64,000 nucleotides of DNA from Halocalculus aciditolerans (GTDB lineage Archaea > Halobacteriota > Halobacteria > Halobacteriales > Halobacteriaceae). Numbering within the stretch: the first letter of the stretch is position 1; each line of letters opens with the position of its first letter. The DNA is taken from positions 186,001 through 250,000 of the forward strand of contig NZ_BMPG01000002.1 of the NCBI RefSeq assembly GCF_014647475.1, in the 5' to 3' direction. The notes under the pieces are model-generated. The model had not been told where the DNA came from. It did no database searches and was given only the letters and a program-made list of their open reading frames with translations. Shown piece after piece: positions 22,090 through 31,615 of the stretch. Made by a program: the position numbers and the translations under genes.

Positions 22090-23343
22090 TTACGGCGACA
22101 CAGGCGCGACCCGTCCGCCCGCGTCGCGAACGTCGAGGAGCGACCCGTCGTCACTCGTCGTGGTCGTCGTCTCGCTTGCTGTCGTTCCGTCTGTCGTCGT
22201 CTCGTTCGCCGCCGACTCAGCGCTCGTGGTCTTCGTGGTGTCTGTGGCTTCCGTCGTCGAGTCGACGACCGACGGTACGGCGTCCGTGACTGAGCCCGTG
22301 AGCGCCGTCGTGTCGGACGTTTCGCGCTCGGTCGTCAACGGCTCCGTCGTCGTCGTTGTGGACTGCGTCCCGTTCTCCGGACCGACCTCCTCTTTCACTT
22401 CCTGGAAGATGTAGGTGCGAATGATCTCCGTGTACGCCGCGTTCTGCAGGGGGAGGCGGAGGTCGTTCACGCCGGGGAGCGGGGAGTCGACGACGGCGTA
22501 GAAGTCCATATTGAACTCCGTCGTCTGATTCTGCCGGAGGTGGCTCACCCACCACTCGTCTAAGCGCTGGTTCCGGATGTTCGTCGTCGCGGTGACGACC
22601 TGCGTGCCGCGCGGCGGAACCAGAATCTCCTCCTCGGTCGCGCCGCTCCCGACCGCGACGTCGTTCATCGTGATGTTGTAGCCGAGCTTCGTGAACGTCA
22701 CCGGGACGCGGTGGGGGTTGTAGACGACGAACCGGGTCTCCAGCGGCGTCGTCTCGTTCGTCACCGCACCCCACGTCGCGTTCGTCTGATTGACGTAGAG
22801 GAGCGGGTCGCCCGTCGGGCCGGGTATCGGGCGCGTCTCCGTGGAGTTGAACTGGTCGGTGATGTTCGTCGTGACGTACTGCGGGCTCGTCTGGTACGTC
22901 GTCGTGCGACCGAGCAGGCCGGAGTGAACTTCCGCCGTCACCACGACCGACGTGTTCTCGCCGTTCCGGACGTGCGACACCCACCACGGCGGAATCCGGT
23001 CGTTCTTCAGGTACGTCGTGAGGTTGATGGTGCTGTTTCCGGGCGTGACGCCGACGCCGTGCTTCGTCCCCGTCGCCACCGTCACGTCGTTCATGTCGAT
23101 ACGGTAGTCGACGGTCGTATCGCCGAGCCGAACTCCGACCGGGTTCGGGTTGTGCACGACGAGGTCCGAGTAGACCGTCGTGTCCGTCTCGTTGACCGGG
23201 CCGAAGGCGTTGTCGAGGCGAGCGACCCCCGGCACGCCGACGACGCCGGTCACCGTCGCCCCGCCCACCACGAGACCGACGCCGAACACCACCGTCAGCG
23301 CGGTCTTCAGCGTCGAACCGAAGAGGAGCACGCGAACGTCCAT
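22090..23343 (-). CDS. Membrane-anchored protein with two LEA2 (WHy) domains
   Basis: A 417-residue protein. An N-terminal hydrophobic helix (residues about 13-38, TALTVVFGVGLVVGGATVTG) anchors it, with the rest outside. Two repeats of the LEA14/LEA2 type follow: the first around VYSDLVVHNPNPVGVRLGDT, the second around LETRFVVYNPHRVPVTFTKL. Each has the N-P-x-x-V beta core and a later PPWWVSH or DEWWVSH segment. Many N-x-T/S sites suggest glycosylation. The last 80 residues are a Thr/Ser/Glu-rich stalk. LEA2 domains are linked to desiccation or osmotic protection; a cell-surface role here is inferred. Confidence 0.8.
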   Translation of the reverse strand: MDVRVLLFGSTLKTALTVVFGVGLVVGGATVTGVVGVPGVARLDNAFGPVNETDTTVYSDLVVHNPNPVGVRLGDTTVDYRIDMNDVTVATGTKHGVGVTPGNSTINLTTYLKNDRIPPWWVSHVRNGENTSVVVTAEVHSGLLGRTTTYQTSPQYVTTNITDQFNSTETRPIPGPTGDPLLYVNQTNATWGAVTNETTPLETRFVVYNPHRVPVTFTKLGYNITMNDVAVGSGATEEEILVPPRGTQVVTATTNIRNQRLDEWWVSHLRQNQTTEFNMDFYAVVDSPLPGVNDLRLPLQNAAYTEIIRTYIFQEVKEEVGPENGTQSTTTTTEPLTTERETSDTTALTGSVTDAVPSVVDSTTEATDTTKTTSAESAANETTTDGTTASETTTTTSDDGSLLDVRDAGGRVAPVSP

Positions 23344-23389
23344 ACCTCACGTGGAGGCGCGAGCAAACGAAAACGTCCCGGTACGAGTC

Positions 23390-23475
23390 GCGCCGCGTCT
23401 GTCGAACCGCGGCGCACCCAGAGCCGGCTCGCCAGACGACGAGGTATCGGGACGAATCGGTTCGCTTGTCGTCGA
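23390..23475. repeat. Dispersed repeat copy D: conserved-loop hairpin plus 42-bp module
   Basis: The hairpin has arms GCGCCGCG (23390-23397) and CGCGGCGC (23408-23415) around loop TCTGTCGAAC. On the minus strand, 23420-23475 matches the 33-bp units found at 42139 (shared GATACCTCGTCGTCTGGCGA). The copy lies upstream of the LEA2 gene, in its promoter or leader zone. Confidence 0.6.
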
Positions 23476-23522
23476 GGCGTGGACCGCGTGTTTTTATGGG
23501 TGTTCGGGGGTGACTGGCGGAT

Positions 23523-23705
23523 ATGTCTGATACAGCGACGGCGACCGACAAGCGAACCGGCATCGCACTCGTCTTCGGCTTGCTCGCGGCGGCGTCCGCG
23601 GCGTACCTCCTCGTCGGCGGCACGCAGCTCGGTCGGGCGTACGGGATGGGGCTCGCGCTCGTCTTCGCGGCGCTCTCCGTCGCGGCCGTTCACGCGTACG
23701 AATAG
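23523..23705 (+). CDS. Small two-span membrane protein
   Basis: A 60-residue protein with two hydrophobic helices: IALVFGLLAAASAAYLLVGG (about 13-32) and YGMGLALVFAALSVAAVHAY (about 40-59), joined by a short loop. The N-terminus is polar (MSDTATATDKRTG). It resembles small haloarchaeal membrane families such as DUF7525. It is followed 37 bp later by the 23743 gene on the same strand. The function is unknown; the size suggests an accessory or regulatory membrane peptide. Confidence 0.65.
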   Translation: MSDTATATDKRTGIALVFGLLAAASAAYLLVGGTQLGRAYGMGLALVFAALSVAAVHAYE

Positions 23706-23742
23706 AACAACCGTTAAATCGCCCGCGGCCGTACGTCAACGT

Positions 23743-23967
23743 ATGACGGAGTACACCGAGGAGGAGCAGGCGATCCTCGAGTACCTCCAGGACAGTGCGG
23801 CGTCCGGGGACCGCTACTTCCGTGCGAAGAAAATCGCGAAACACCTCGGGTTGACCGCGAAACAGGTCGGCGTCCGCCTCCCGCGACTCGCGGAGAAGGC
23901 CGAGGACGTCGACATCGAGAAGTGGGGGCGGTCGAAGTCGACGACGTGGAAGGTCGAACCGGTCTGA
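23743..23967 (+). CDS. Small winged-helix-like haloarchaeal protein (DUF7123-like)
   Basis: A 74-residue protein beginning MTEYTEEEQAILEYLQDSAAS, then RYFRAKKIAKHLGLTAKQVGVRLPRLAE, which reads as helix, helix-turn-helix and recognition helix. It ends with a wing strand (SKSTTWKVEPV). Conserved haloarchaeal proteins of this size are annotated DUF7123 and are presumed DNA-binding. TTAAATC about 30 bp upstream of ATG 23743 is a plausible TATA element, consistent with a short or absent leader. No target is known. Confidence 0.8.
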   Translation: MTEYTEEEQAILEYLQDSAASGDRYFRAKKIAKHLGLTAKQVGVRLPRLAEKAEDVDIEKWGRSKSTTWKVEPV

Positions 23968-24073
23968 TTCTCCGTGGTTTTTCGGTGCGCTCTCGTGTTC
24001 GGTCGGGTTCGGTCGCCCTCGGGGTTCGGGGGTGACCGGCGGGTTTTTCCACTCGCCGGCGGAACCCGGGAGT

Positions 24074-24520
24074 ATGACTGTTCGAGTGGAGCGGACGTTC
24101 GACGTGCCGGCGTCGCGGGATGCGGTCTGGGCGTTCATCTCGGACCCGGCGAAGCGCGCGTCCGCGATTAGCGTCGTGGACCGCTACGAGGACCGCGGGG
24201 ACGCGTTCATCTGGTTCGTGAAACTCCCGGTCATCGGGACGACCGTGGAGTTCGAGACGCACGACGTCGACGTGCGCGAGAACGAGTACGTGAAGTTCGA
24301 GGGGAAGTCGCGCGTCGCGAACGTCGTGGGCGAGCACGAGCTCGAAGACACCGAGGGCGGCTGTCGGCTGACGAACCGCTTCGTCGTGCAGGGGAAGCTC
24401 CCGGGCGTGGAGCGGTTCTTCGAGAAGAACCTCGACGCGGAGCTCGACCGGCTGGAGCGAGAGCTCGTGGAGTCGGTCGGAGACGAGAGCGAAGACGAGG
24501 CGGACGGGAGCGACGCATGA
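24074..24520 (+). CDS. SRPBCC-family (polyketide cyclase/START-like) protein
   Basis: A 148-residue protein. MTVRVERTFDVPASRDAVWAFISDP is the hallmark opening of the SRPBCC fold, a hydrophobic-cavity ligand-binding domain. It is followed by IWFVKLPVIGTTVEFETHDV and the closing helix ERFFEKNLDAELDRLERELVE. An acidic tail completes it. ATG 24074 was chosen over 24032 because the added residues lack domain character. It overlaps the amidohydrolase gene by 4 bp, so the two are co-translated. The ligand is unknown. Confidence 0.85.
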   Translation: MTVRVERTFDVPASRDAVWAFISDPAKRASAISVVDRYEDRGDAFIWFVKLPVIGTTVEFETHDVDVRENEYVKFEGKSRVANVVGEHELEDTEGGCRLTNRFVVQGKLPGVERFFEKNLDAELDRLERELVESVGDESEDEADGSDA

Positions 24521-25311
24521 GGCTCGCGCTCGCACAGCTCGACGTGGAGAACGCGGCGGTGTCGGCGAACGTCGAGCGCGCCGTCGACGCCATCGAGGCG
24601 GCGGCCGCAGCGGGCGCGGACCTCGTCGCTCTCCCCGAGATATTCAACGTCGGGTACTTCGCGTTCGACTCGTACGCTCGCGAGGCGGAGGCGCTCGACG
24701 GCCCGACGCTCACGCGGATACGGGAAGTCGCCGCGGACGAGGGCGTCGGGGTGCTCGCGGGGAGTATCGTGGAGGACCTCGCGGCGAGCGAGGGCGGGCC
24801 GGCGGAGGACGGCCTCGCGAACACGTCGGTGCTCTTCGGCCGGGACGGCGACCGGCTGTTGACGTATCGGAAACGCCACCTCTTCGGGTACGGGTCCGCG
24901 GAGACGGAGCTCCTCACGCCCGGCGAAACACCCGGCGTCGCGGAGTTCGAGGGGTTCACAGTCGGTGTGACGACCTGCTACGACCTCCGGTTCCCCGAAC
25001 TCTACCGCGACTACGTAGCGCGCGGCGTCACGCTCACGCTCGTCCCGTCGGCGTGGCCGTATCCGCGCGTCGAACACTGGAAGACGCTGCCGCGCGCCCG
25101 CGCCATCGAGAACCTCTCCTACGTCGCCGCGGTGAACGGGAGCGGGAGTTACGAGGAGGCGTCGCTCCTCGGCCGCTCCACGGTCTACGACCCGTGGGGG
25201 ACGCCGGTGTCGACGACGGACGACCAGCCGGACGTCGTCTACGCCGACGTCGACCCGGAGACGGTCGCCGACGTCCGCGAGGAGTTCCCGGCGGTCGCCG
25301 ACCGACGCTAG
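24517..25311 (+). CDS. Carbon-nitrogen hydrolase (nitrilase/omega-amidase superfamily)
   Basis: A 264-residue nitrilase-fold enzyme with the full catalytic triad: E41 in LPEIFNVGY, K119 in YRKRHLFGY, and nucleophile C154 in TTCYDLRFPE. The sequence around the cysteine and the Glu-rich C-terminus are closest in pattern to omega-amidases such as Nit2, which hydrolyse alpha-ketoglutaramate and related amides, but the substrate cannot be fixed. It is translationally coupled to the SRPBCC gene. It ends 3 bp before the stop of the convergent HTH regulator of the hut operon. Confidence 0.9.
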   Translation: MRLALAQLDVENAAVSANVERAVDAIEAAAAAGADLVALPEIFNVGYFAFDSYAREAEALDGPTLTRIREVAADEGVGVLAGSIVEDLAASEGGPAEDGLANTSVLFGRDGDRLLTYRKRHLFGYGSAETELLTPGETPGVAEFEGFTVGVTTCYDLRFPELYRDYVARGVTLTLVPSAWPYPRVEHWKTLPRARAIENLSYVAAVNGSGSYEEASLLGRSTVYDPWGTPVSTTDDQPDVVYADVDPETVADVREEFPAVADRR

Positions 25312-25314
25312 AAG

Positions 25315-25953
25315 TCAGGCGAATCCGGCGGCCACGGCGGCGTCTACGAGTTTCGCTTCCGCTTTCCGGAGGTGCTCGCCGGCGGTGCGCCGGTCGATGC
25401 CGATTCCGTCGGCGATTTCGGCGACGGTGGTCCTCCGAGGTTGTTCGTAGTAGCCGCCGTCGTAGGCGGCGGTGAACACCGCTCGCTGTCGCGGGGTGAG
25501 CGAGACGTCGGGCGGGACGGGCGAGCGGGACGCGAGGGAGGGCGCGCGTTCGCGTTTTTCGAGGACGTCGACGTCGAAGCGCTCTCCGAGCGCGCGGTAG
25601 GCGTCGGCGAGGTCGCCGGCGTCGAGCGCGAGGACGTGGACGACGCGCGCGCCGCCCGCGTAGGTTATCGGGGGGACGACGACGCAGCCGGCGTCCGCGA
25701 TGGGGGCTTCGACGCCCGCGATGGTGTCGCGGAGGCAGGTCTCCGTCACGAGGAGGCGGTCGCCCTCGGACGTGGTTTCGGCGGCGACGCCGACGGCGTC
25801 ACGGACCGCGTCGACGGCGAGGCTGTCCGCGCCCGCGCCGACGCGGAGGAGGTCGCGGTGGTCGGTACACCAGAGCGTGATGGTCGCGTCCGTCCCCGCC
25901 GTCGCCGCCGCGTACGGCGAGTCGCCCGCGACCCGGAACGTCGCCTCGAACAC
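25315..25953 (-). CDS. Bacterio-opsin-activator-type HTH regulator, likely of the hut operon
   Basis: About 212 residues. The C-terminal HTH_10 domain is clear (LTPRQRAVFTAAYDGGYYEQPRRTTVAEIADGIGIDRRTAGEHLRKAE). The N-terminal 150 residues resemble the sensor half of small Bat-type regulators, beginning VFEATFRVAGDSPY. GTG 25953 fits a TATA-like TTTATC about 25 bp upstream and a leaderless mRNA; GTG 25974 is the alternative and would add seven residues. It is divergent from hutU with about 80 bp between starts, so it is the natural candidate to sense histidine or urocanate and control hutUGIH. Confidence 0.82.
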   Translation of the reverse strand: MFEATFRVAGDSPYAAATAGTDATITLWCTDHRDLLRVGAGADSLAVDAVRDAVGVAAETTSEGDRLLVTETCLRDTIAGVEAPIADAGCVVVPPITYAGGARVVHVLALDAGDLADAYRALGERFDVDVLEKRERAPSLASRSPVPPDVSLTPRQRAVFTAAYDGGYYEQPRRTTVAEIADGIGIDRRTAGEHLRKAEAKLVDAAVAAGFA

Positions 25954-26036
25954 ACCGCTAACGACGCGCCGCACCGATAAAGAACCCCGCGTACGCTGGC
26001 CGTACGTCCTTGTGGCGGGCGGCCGACTACCGCGGT

Positions 26037-27821
26037 ATGGACAGGACGCGACGGTTCGACGTCGGCGACCCGAGCGAGCAGTGGCTCGACTATCAGGGCG
26101 CGCCGACCGGAACGGACATCGAATGCGAGGGCTGGCGGCAGGAGGCCGCGCTTCGAATGCTGAACAACAACCTCGACCCGGAGGTCGGCGAGGACCCCGA
26201 GAACCTCGTCGTCTACGGCGGCACGGGACGCGCGGCGCGCTCCTGGGACGCCTACGACGCCATCCTCGCGGAGCTCCGTGAGCTCGACGACGACGAGACG
26301 CTCCTCGTGCAGTCGGGGAAGCCGGTCGGCGTCTTCCGGACGCACGAGATGGCCCCGCGCGTGCTCATCGCGAACTCCAACTTAGTGGGTAAGTGGGACG
26401 ACTGGACGCACTTCCACGAGCTGGAGGCGAAGGGGCTCATCATGTACGGGCAGATGACGGCGGGGTCGTGGGCGTACATCGGGACACAGGGCATCATCCA
26501 GGGGACGTACGAGACGCTCGCGGAGCTGGCGAGCCAGGAGTACGACGCGAGTTCTCTCGAAGGTCGTATCGTGGCGACGGGCGGCCTCGGCGGGATGGGG
26601 GGTGCACAGCCGCTCGCGGTGACGATGAACGGCGGCGTCTGCATCGCCGCCGAAGTGGACGAGTCACGCATCGAGCGCCGCCTCGACACGGGCTACTGCA
26701 TGGAGCGAGCGGACGACCTCGACGACGCCATCGAGAAGGCGGAAGCGGCCGCGGACGCGGGCGACCCGTACTCCGTCGCCGTGCACGTGAACGCCGCGGA
26801 CATGCTCGAAGGGATGCTCGAACGCGGGTTCACCCCCGACGTCGTCACCGACCAGACGAGCGCGCACGACGAACTGGAGGGCTACTACCCGAGCGGGTAC
26901 ACCGTCGAGGAAGCCGACGCCCTCCGCGACGACGACCCCGAGCGGTACGTCGAGGAGAGCCTGGACACGATGGAGCGCCACGTCCGCGCCATCCTCGACC
27001 TCCAGGACGCGGGCGCGGTCGCGTTCGAGTACGGGAACAACATCCGCGGACAGGTCGAAGAACACCGCGAGATGGCGGACGCGTTCGACTTCCCCGGGTT
27101 CGTTCCGGCGTATATCCGCCCGCTCTTCTGCCGCGGGAAGGGCCCGTTCCGCTGGGTGGCGCTCTCCGGCGACGAGGCCGACATCCACCGCACCGACGAA
27201 GCAGTGAAAGAGCTCTTCCCGGAGAAGGAGGATCTCACGCGGTGGATCGACCTCGCACAGGAGCAGGTACAGTTCCAGGGGCTCCCCTCCAGAGTCTGTT
27301 GGCTCGGCTACCAGGCGGCCGATGCGTCGGAGACGCGCCGGGACGGAGGCGGCGACGCCGCCGGAGCGGAACGACTCACGGAGCGCGCGCGGTTCGCGCT
27401 CCGCATCAACGACCTCGTCGCAGAGGGGGAGATTTCCGCGCCCATCGTGGTGACGCGCGACCACCTCGACGCGGGGAGCGTCGCGAGCCCGCACCGGGAG
27501 ACGGAGGCGATGCGGGACGGCTCGGACGCGATTGCGGACTGGCCGATTCTGAACGCGCTCCTGAATACGGCGGCGGGCGCGGACATCGTGAGCGTGCACG
27601 ACGGCGGCGGGGTCGGCATCGGGAACGCCCTGCACGCGAACAACCACGTCGTCCTCGACGGGTCGGACCTCGCGGCGAAGAAGGCCCGGCGTGTGTTCAC
27701 GACCGACCCGGGGATGGGCGTGATTCGGCACGCGGACGCCGGCTACGAGGAGGCGTTCGACGAGGCCGAAGAATCGAGCGTCGCCGTGCCGATGCGCGAC
27801 CGAACGGAGGGCGGCGAGTGA
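26037..27821 (+). CDS. hutU: Urocanate hydratase
   Basis: A 594-residue enzyme that converts urocanate to imidazolone propionate using tightly bound NAD. Family blocks are visible: [20 protein letters not shown] near the start, [37 protein letters not shown] for NAD binding, and [20 protein letters not shown] late in the chain with the active-site cysteine. The length is slightly above the bacterial 555 because of acidic insertions. ATG 26037 was chosen over 26010, whose added residues lie in the promoter zone. It is the first gene of the hut operon; its stop overlaps the hutG GTG. Confidence 0.96.
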   Translation: MDRTRRFDVGDPSEQWLDYQGAPTGTDIECEGWRQEAALRMLNNNLDPEVGEDPENLVVYGGTGRAARSWDAYDAILAELRELDDDETLLVQSGKPVGVFRTHEMAPRVLIANSNLVGKWDDWTHFHELEAKGLIMYGQMTAGSWAYIGTQGIIQGTYETLAELASQEYDASSLEGRIVATGGLGGMGGAQPLAVTMNGGVCIAAEVDESRIERRLDTGYCMERADDLDDAIEKAEAAADAGDPYSVAVHVNAADMLEGMLERGFTPDVVTDQTSAHDELEGYYPSGYTVEEADALRDDDPERYVEESLDTMERHVRAILDLQDAGAVAFEYGNNIRGQVEEHREMADAFDFPGFVPAYIRPLFCRGKGPFRWVALSGDEADIHRTDEAVKELFPEKEDLTRWIDLAQEQVQFQGLPSRVCWLGYQAADASETRRDGGGDAAGAERLTERARFALRINDLVAEGEISAPIVVTRDHLDAGSVASPHRETEAMRDGSDAIADWPILNALLNTAAGADIVSVHDGGGVGIGNALHANNHVVLDGSDLAAKKARRVFTTDPGMGVIRHADAGYEEAFDEAEESSVAVPMRDRTEGGE

Positions 27822-28744
27822 GCGGCTTCGCCGACCCGCCGGCGTGGTCGGGGTCGTCGAGCGACCCGAACGACGTCCAGTTCGGCGACGTCGTCGAGGG
27901 GACGGCGCTCGCGGACGCCGACAGCTACGACCGCGTGCTCGTCGGCGAGCCCTACGACGGCGCGGTCATCGGTCGGACGGGCGCGCGCGACGGCCCCGCG
28001 GCGATTCGCGAGTCGCTCGCCGCCGCGAAAGCCTACCACTTCGAGCACGGCACGGTCGCTTCAGTTGGCGACCTCGGCGACGTCCGACCTCCCGAGGGGG
28101 ACGTCGCGCACGTACAGGAAACGGTCGCGGATGTCGCGGCGGAGGTCCACGCGCTCGACGCGACGCCGGTCTTCCTCGGCGGCGACAACTCGCTCACGTA
28201 CGGGAACGTCCGCCCGCTCCTCGACGACGGGGCAGTGGGCGTCGTCAGTCTCGACGCCCACCTCGACTGCCGCGAAGTCGGCGACGAGCCGAGTTCGGGG
28301 ACGCCGTACCGCCAGCTGTTCGACGCGGGCCTCGACGCGCTCGCCGTCGTCGGCGCGCGGCACTTCGAGACGACGGGAGCCTACCACGCCTTCCTCCGCG
28401 AGCAGGGCGGCCGCGTCCTCACCGCGAGCGAAGTCGGCGAGAGCGTCGAGGACGCCGCGCAGGCGGCGCTCGCCACCGTCGCGGACGTCGACACGCTCTA
28501 CGTGAGCCTCGACGTCGACGTTCTGGACGGCGCGCTCGCGCCCGGAGTGTCCGCGCCGACGCCCGGCGGGCTCACGGCGCGCGAGGTGTTCGCGCTCCTC
28601 CGCGCGTTCGCCGCGGACGACCGCGTCGCCGGGTTCGAAGTCGTCGAGACCGCGCCCCGCCTCGACTCGAACGGCCACACGACGAAGACGGCCGCGCGCG
28701 CCGTCGCACACTTCCTCAGCGCGCACACACACCACCATGCCTGA
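27818..28744 (+). CDS. hutG: Formimidoylglutamase
   Basis: A 308-residue ureohydrolase-fold enzyme that splits N-formimidoyl-L-glutamate to glutamate and formamide. Manganese ligands lie in the arginase-family blocks: [23 protein letters not shown], and [25 protein letters not shown]. The GTG start at 27818 overlaps the hutU stop by 4 bp. The chain ends in a His-rich tail (HTHHHA), and its stop lies inside the start of hutI. With hutU, hutI and hutH beside it, formimidoylglutamase is more likely than agmatinase or arginase. Confidence 0.94.
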   Translation: MSGFADPPAWSGSSSDPNDVQFGDVVEGTALADADSYDRVLVGEPYDGAVIGRTGARDGPAAIRESLAAAKAYHFEHGTVASVGDLGDVRPPEGDVAHVQETVADVAAEVHALDATPVFLGGDNSLTYGNVRPLLDDGAVGVVSLDAHLDCREVGDEPSSGTPYRQLFDAGLDALAVVGARHFETTGAYHAFLREQGGRVLTASEVGESVEDAAQAALATVADVDTLYVSLDVDVLDGALAPGVSAPTPGGLTAREVFALLRAFAADDRVAGFEVVETAPRLDSNGHTTKTAARAVAHFLSAHTHHHA

Positions 28745-30017
28745 GAACACTACCGAACACGGCCAGAGCCGCACTGACCCGTTTGTCGAACCGGGTCACA
28801 CCGGATACACACTCGTCTATGACGCCGCCGACCTCGTCGTCGGCCCGGCCGACGCGGACAGTCCGAATCGCCTCCGCCGCATCGAGGGCGGCGCGCTCGT
28901 CGTCGCGGACGGGCGCGTCGTCGCCGTCGGCGACACCGCCGACGTGACGCGGGAGTATCCGGCCGAGAACGCCGACACCGCGGTCGACGCGTCGGGGAAG
29001 GCGGTGACTCCGGGGTTCGTCGACCCGCACACGCACGCGCTCTTCGCGGGCGACCGCAGCGACGAGTTCGCGCGGAAACTCCGCGGGGAGAGCTACCAGG
29101 AGATTCTCGCGGGCGGCGGCGGCATCCTCAAGACTGTGCGCGCGGTCCGCGACGCGAGCACCGAAGAACTCGCCGCGAACCTCACCGAGCACCTCGACCG
29201 GATGCTCGCGTTCGGGACGACGACCGTCGAGGTCAAATCCGGCTACGGCCTCGACACGGAGACGGAGCTCCGGATGCTCGACGCCATCGACAGCGCCGCC
29301 GGCGCACACCCCGTGGACGTCGTCCCGACGTTCATGGGCGCACACGCCGTTCCCGAAGGGACGGACGCCGACGACTACGTCGACGCGGTCGTCGAGGAGC
29401 AGTTGCCTGCCGTCGCCGAGCAGGGCGTCGCCGAGTTCTGCGACGTCTTCTGCGACGAGGGCGCGTTCACCGCAGCACAGTCGCGTCGCGTGCTGGAAGC
29501 CGGCGTCGAGCGCGGCTTGACGCCGAAGATCCACGCCGAGGAGTTCGCGCGCATCGGCGGGAGCGAGGTCGGTGCCGACGTCGGCGCGGCGTCCGCCGAC
29601 CACCTCCTGAACGCCACAGATGAAGACGCGGCCGCGCTGGCGGAAGCGGGCGTGACGCCCGTGCTCCTGCCGGGGACGGCGTTCGGACTCGGCGCGGACT
29701 ACGCCGACCCGTCGCTGTTCGACGAGCCGGCCATCGCGTCGGACTTCAACCCGAACTGTTACGCGCGGAGCATGGGGTTCGCGGCGACGCTCGCGTGCGT
29801 CGGAATGGGGATGACTCCCGAGGACGCGCTCGTCGCGGCGACGCGGAACGCCGCGCGCGCCGTCGACCGCGACGACGGTCTCGGCACGCTCCAACCGGGC
29901 GCGCCCGGGGACTGCCTCGTCCTCGACGCGCCGAGCTTCGTCCACGTCCCCTACGAGTTCGGCGAGAGCACGGTCGAGACGGTCGTCAAGAACGGAGGTG
30001 TCGTCTATGAGCGCTGA
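28737..30017 (+). CDS. hutI: Imidazolonepropionase
   Basis: A 426-residue amidohydrolase that opens imidazolone propionate to formimidoylglutamate. The metal-binding HxH is in [16 protein letters not shown]. Further ligands lie in [38 protein letters not shown] and the later Asp block. About 28 residues precede the usual family start ([11 protein letters not shown]). This extension is encoded over the end of hutG and a palindromic repeat at 28775-28798, and no internal start removes it. It overlaps hutG by 8 bp and hutH by 11 bp. Confidence 0.94.
   Translation: MPENTTEHGQSRTDPFVEPGHTGYTLVYDAADLVVGPADADSPNRLRRIEGGALVVADGRVVAVGDTADVTREYPAENADTAVDASGKAVTPGFVDPHTHALFAGDRSDEFARKLRGESYQEILAGGGGILKTVRAVRDASTEELAANLTEHLDRMLAFGTTTVEVKSGYGLDTETELRMLDAIDSAAGAHPVDVVPTFMGAHAVPEGTDADDYVDAVVEEQLPAVAEQGVAEFCDVFCDEGAFTAAQSRRVLEAGVERGLTPKIHAEEFARIGGSEVGADVGAASADHLLNATDEDAAALAEAGVTPVLLPGTAFGLGADYADPSLFDEPAIASDFNPNCYARSMGFAATLACVGMGMTPEDALVAATRNAARAVDRDDGLGTLQPGAPGDCLVLDAPSFVHVPYEFGESTVETVVKNGGVVYER
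28775..28798. repeat. Dispersed conserved-loop hairpin inside the 5' end of hutI
   Basis: Arms TGACCCG (28775-28781) and CGGGTCA (28792-28798) surround the loop TTTGTCGAAC. The same loop, with different complementary arms, occurs at 23398-23407 and, as its reverse complement, at 44812-44821. Here it encodes part of the hutI N-terminal extension. Confidence 0.6.
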
Positions 30018-31590
30018 GGTCGTGCTCGACGGCGACTCACTGACGCCCGAGGACGTCGTCGCCGTCGCCCGCCAGAACGCATCGGTCGAAGTCGCCGACG
30101 ACGCCCGCGCGGCCGTTCGCGACTCCCGCGAGCGCGTCGAGGACATCGTGGAGAGCGGACAGGCCGTCTACGGCCTCAACACCGGGTTCGGCCAGCTCGT
30201 GAACACGCGCATCGAGAGAGAGGAGATGCGGGAGCTCCAGGCGAACCTCGTGCGCTCGCACGCCTCGGGCGCGGGCCGCGAACTCGACATCGAGGAGGTC
30301 CGCGCGATGCTCGTCGGCCGGCTGAACGCGCTCGTGAAGGGGTATTCGGGCGTCCGCGAGTCCGTCGTGGACGCGCTTTGTGCGCTCCTGAACGAGGGCG
30401 TGACGCCGGTCGTGCGCTCGCGGGGGAGCCTCGGAGCGTCCGGCGACCTCGCGCCGCTCGCACACCTCGCGCTCGTCCTCATCGGCGAAGGCGAGGCGGA
30501 CGTCGAGACGGGCGGTGAGACGGAGCGCCTGCCCGGCGGGGACGCGCTCGCCGCGGTCGGCCTCGAACCGCTGGACCTCGCGCCGAAGGAGGGCCTCGCG
30601 CTCATCAACGGCACGCCGCTCTCGGCGGGTATCGCGTCGTTCGTCGTCGTGGACGGCGAGCGGGCGGCGCGCGCGGCGGACGCCGCCGGGGCGCTCACGA
30701 CCGAAGTGACGATGTCGACGACGGCGAACTGCGACCCCGCCATCCACGACGCGCGGCCGCACGCCGGCCAGTCGACGGTCGCCGAGACCGTCCGGGCGCT
30801 CACGGCGGAGTCGGAGGTCGTCGAGTCCCATCGGAACTGCGACCGCGTGCAGGACGCCTACTCGATTCGGTGCCTGCCGCAGGTCCACGGCGCGGTCCGC
30901 GACGCCCTCCAACACCTCCGCGAGGCCGTGGAAGTCGAACTCAACAGCGCGACGGACAACCCGCTCGTGTTCGACGCCGCCGACGTCGACGAGCGCGCGG
31001 TCGGCACGAGCGCGGGCGCGGTGCTCTCCGGCGGGAACTTCCACGGCGAACCGCTCGCGCTCCGCCTCGACTACGCCACGTCGGCGCTCTGTGAACTCGC
31101 CGCTATCTCGGAGCGCCGCACGGACCGCCTCCTCAACCCGAACGTCCAGGAACACCACCTGCCGGCGTTCCTCGCGGCGGAGCCGGGGCGGCACTCGGGC
31201 TTCATGATTCCGCAGTACACGGCGGCGGCGCTCCTGAACGAGATTCGGAGCCTCGGCCGCCCGTCGATGGACAACACGCCCGTGAGCGGCGGGCAGGAAG
31301 ACCACGTGAGCATGAGCCTCCAGTCCGCGTACCACGCGCGGACCGCCGTGGAGAACACCCACACCGTCCTCGGCGTGGAACTCCTCTGCGGCGCGCAGGC
31401 GGTCGAATACCTCCCCGGCGACCTCGCGCTCGGCCGCGGCACGGAGGCCGTCTACGACACCCTGCGCGCGGTCGTCGAGACGCTGGACGCGGACCGCGCG
31501 CTCTCCCCCGACATGGACGCCGCCGCCGACATCGTCGCGCGCGGCGTGCTCGACGACGCCATCGACGACGCGGTCGACGGCTTCAAATAA
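30007..31590 (+). CDS. hutH: Histidine ammonia-lyase
   Basis: A 527-residue enzyme that deaminates histidine to urocanate, the first step of the pathway. The A-S-G triad that forms the MIO cofactor is at residues 144-146 (SLGASGDLAP). Other family blocks are VYGLNTGFGQLVNTRI, ALINGTPLSAGIA, QDAYSIRCLPQVHGAVRD and SGGNFHGEPLALRLDY. ATG 30007, inside the end of hutI, was preferred to a start three codons earlier. It is the last gene of the operon and ends 26 bp before a convergent gene. All four genes needed to reach glutamate are present and look intact. Confidence 0.96.
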   Translation: MSAEVVLDGDSLTPEDVVAVARQNASVEVADDARAAVRDSRERVEDIVESGQAVYGLNTGFGQLVNTRIEREEMRELQANLVRSHASGAGRELDIEEVRAMLVGRLNALVKGYSGVRESVVDALCALLNEGVTPVVRSRGSLGASGDLAPLAHLALVLIGEGEADVETGGETERLPGGDALAAVGLEPLDLAPKEGLALINGTPLSAGIASFVVVDGERAARAADAAGALTTEVTMSTTANCDPAIHDARPHAGQSTVAETVRALTAESEVVESHRNCDRVQDAYSIRCLPQVHGAVRDALQHLREAVEVELNSATDNPLVFDAADVDERAVGTSAGAVLSGGNFHGEPLALRLDYATSALCELAAISERRTDRLLNPNVQEHHLPAFLAAEPGRHSGFMIPQYTAAALLNEIRSLGRPSMDNTPVSGGQEDHVSMSLQSAYHARTAVENTHTVLGVELLCGAQAVEYLPGDLALGRGTEAVYDTLRAVVETLDADRALSPDMDAAADIVARGVLDDAIDDAVDGFK

Positions 31591-31615
31591 GTACGGGAGG
31601 GGGCGTCGAGCGGAG

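Noticed and set aside
23502-24042. Matching 19-bp segments at 23502 and 24024 (one difference) before two genes
   Set aside because: The segment is simple G-rich sequence near two start regions; with only two copies and a mismatch, it is not distinguishable from chance.
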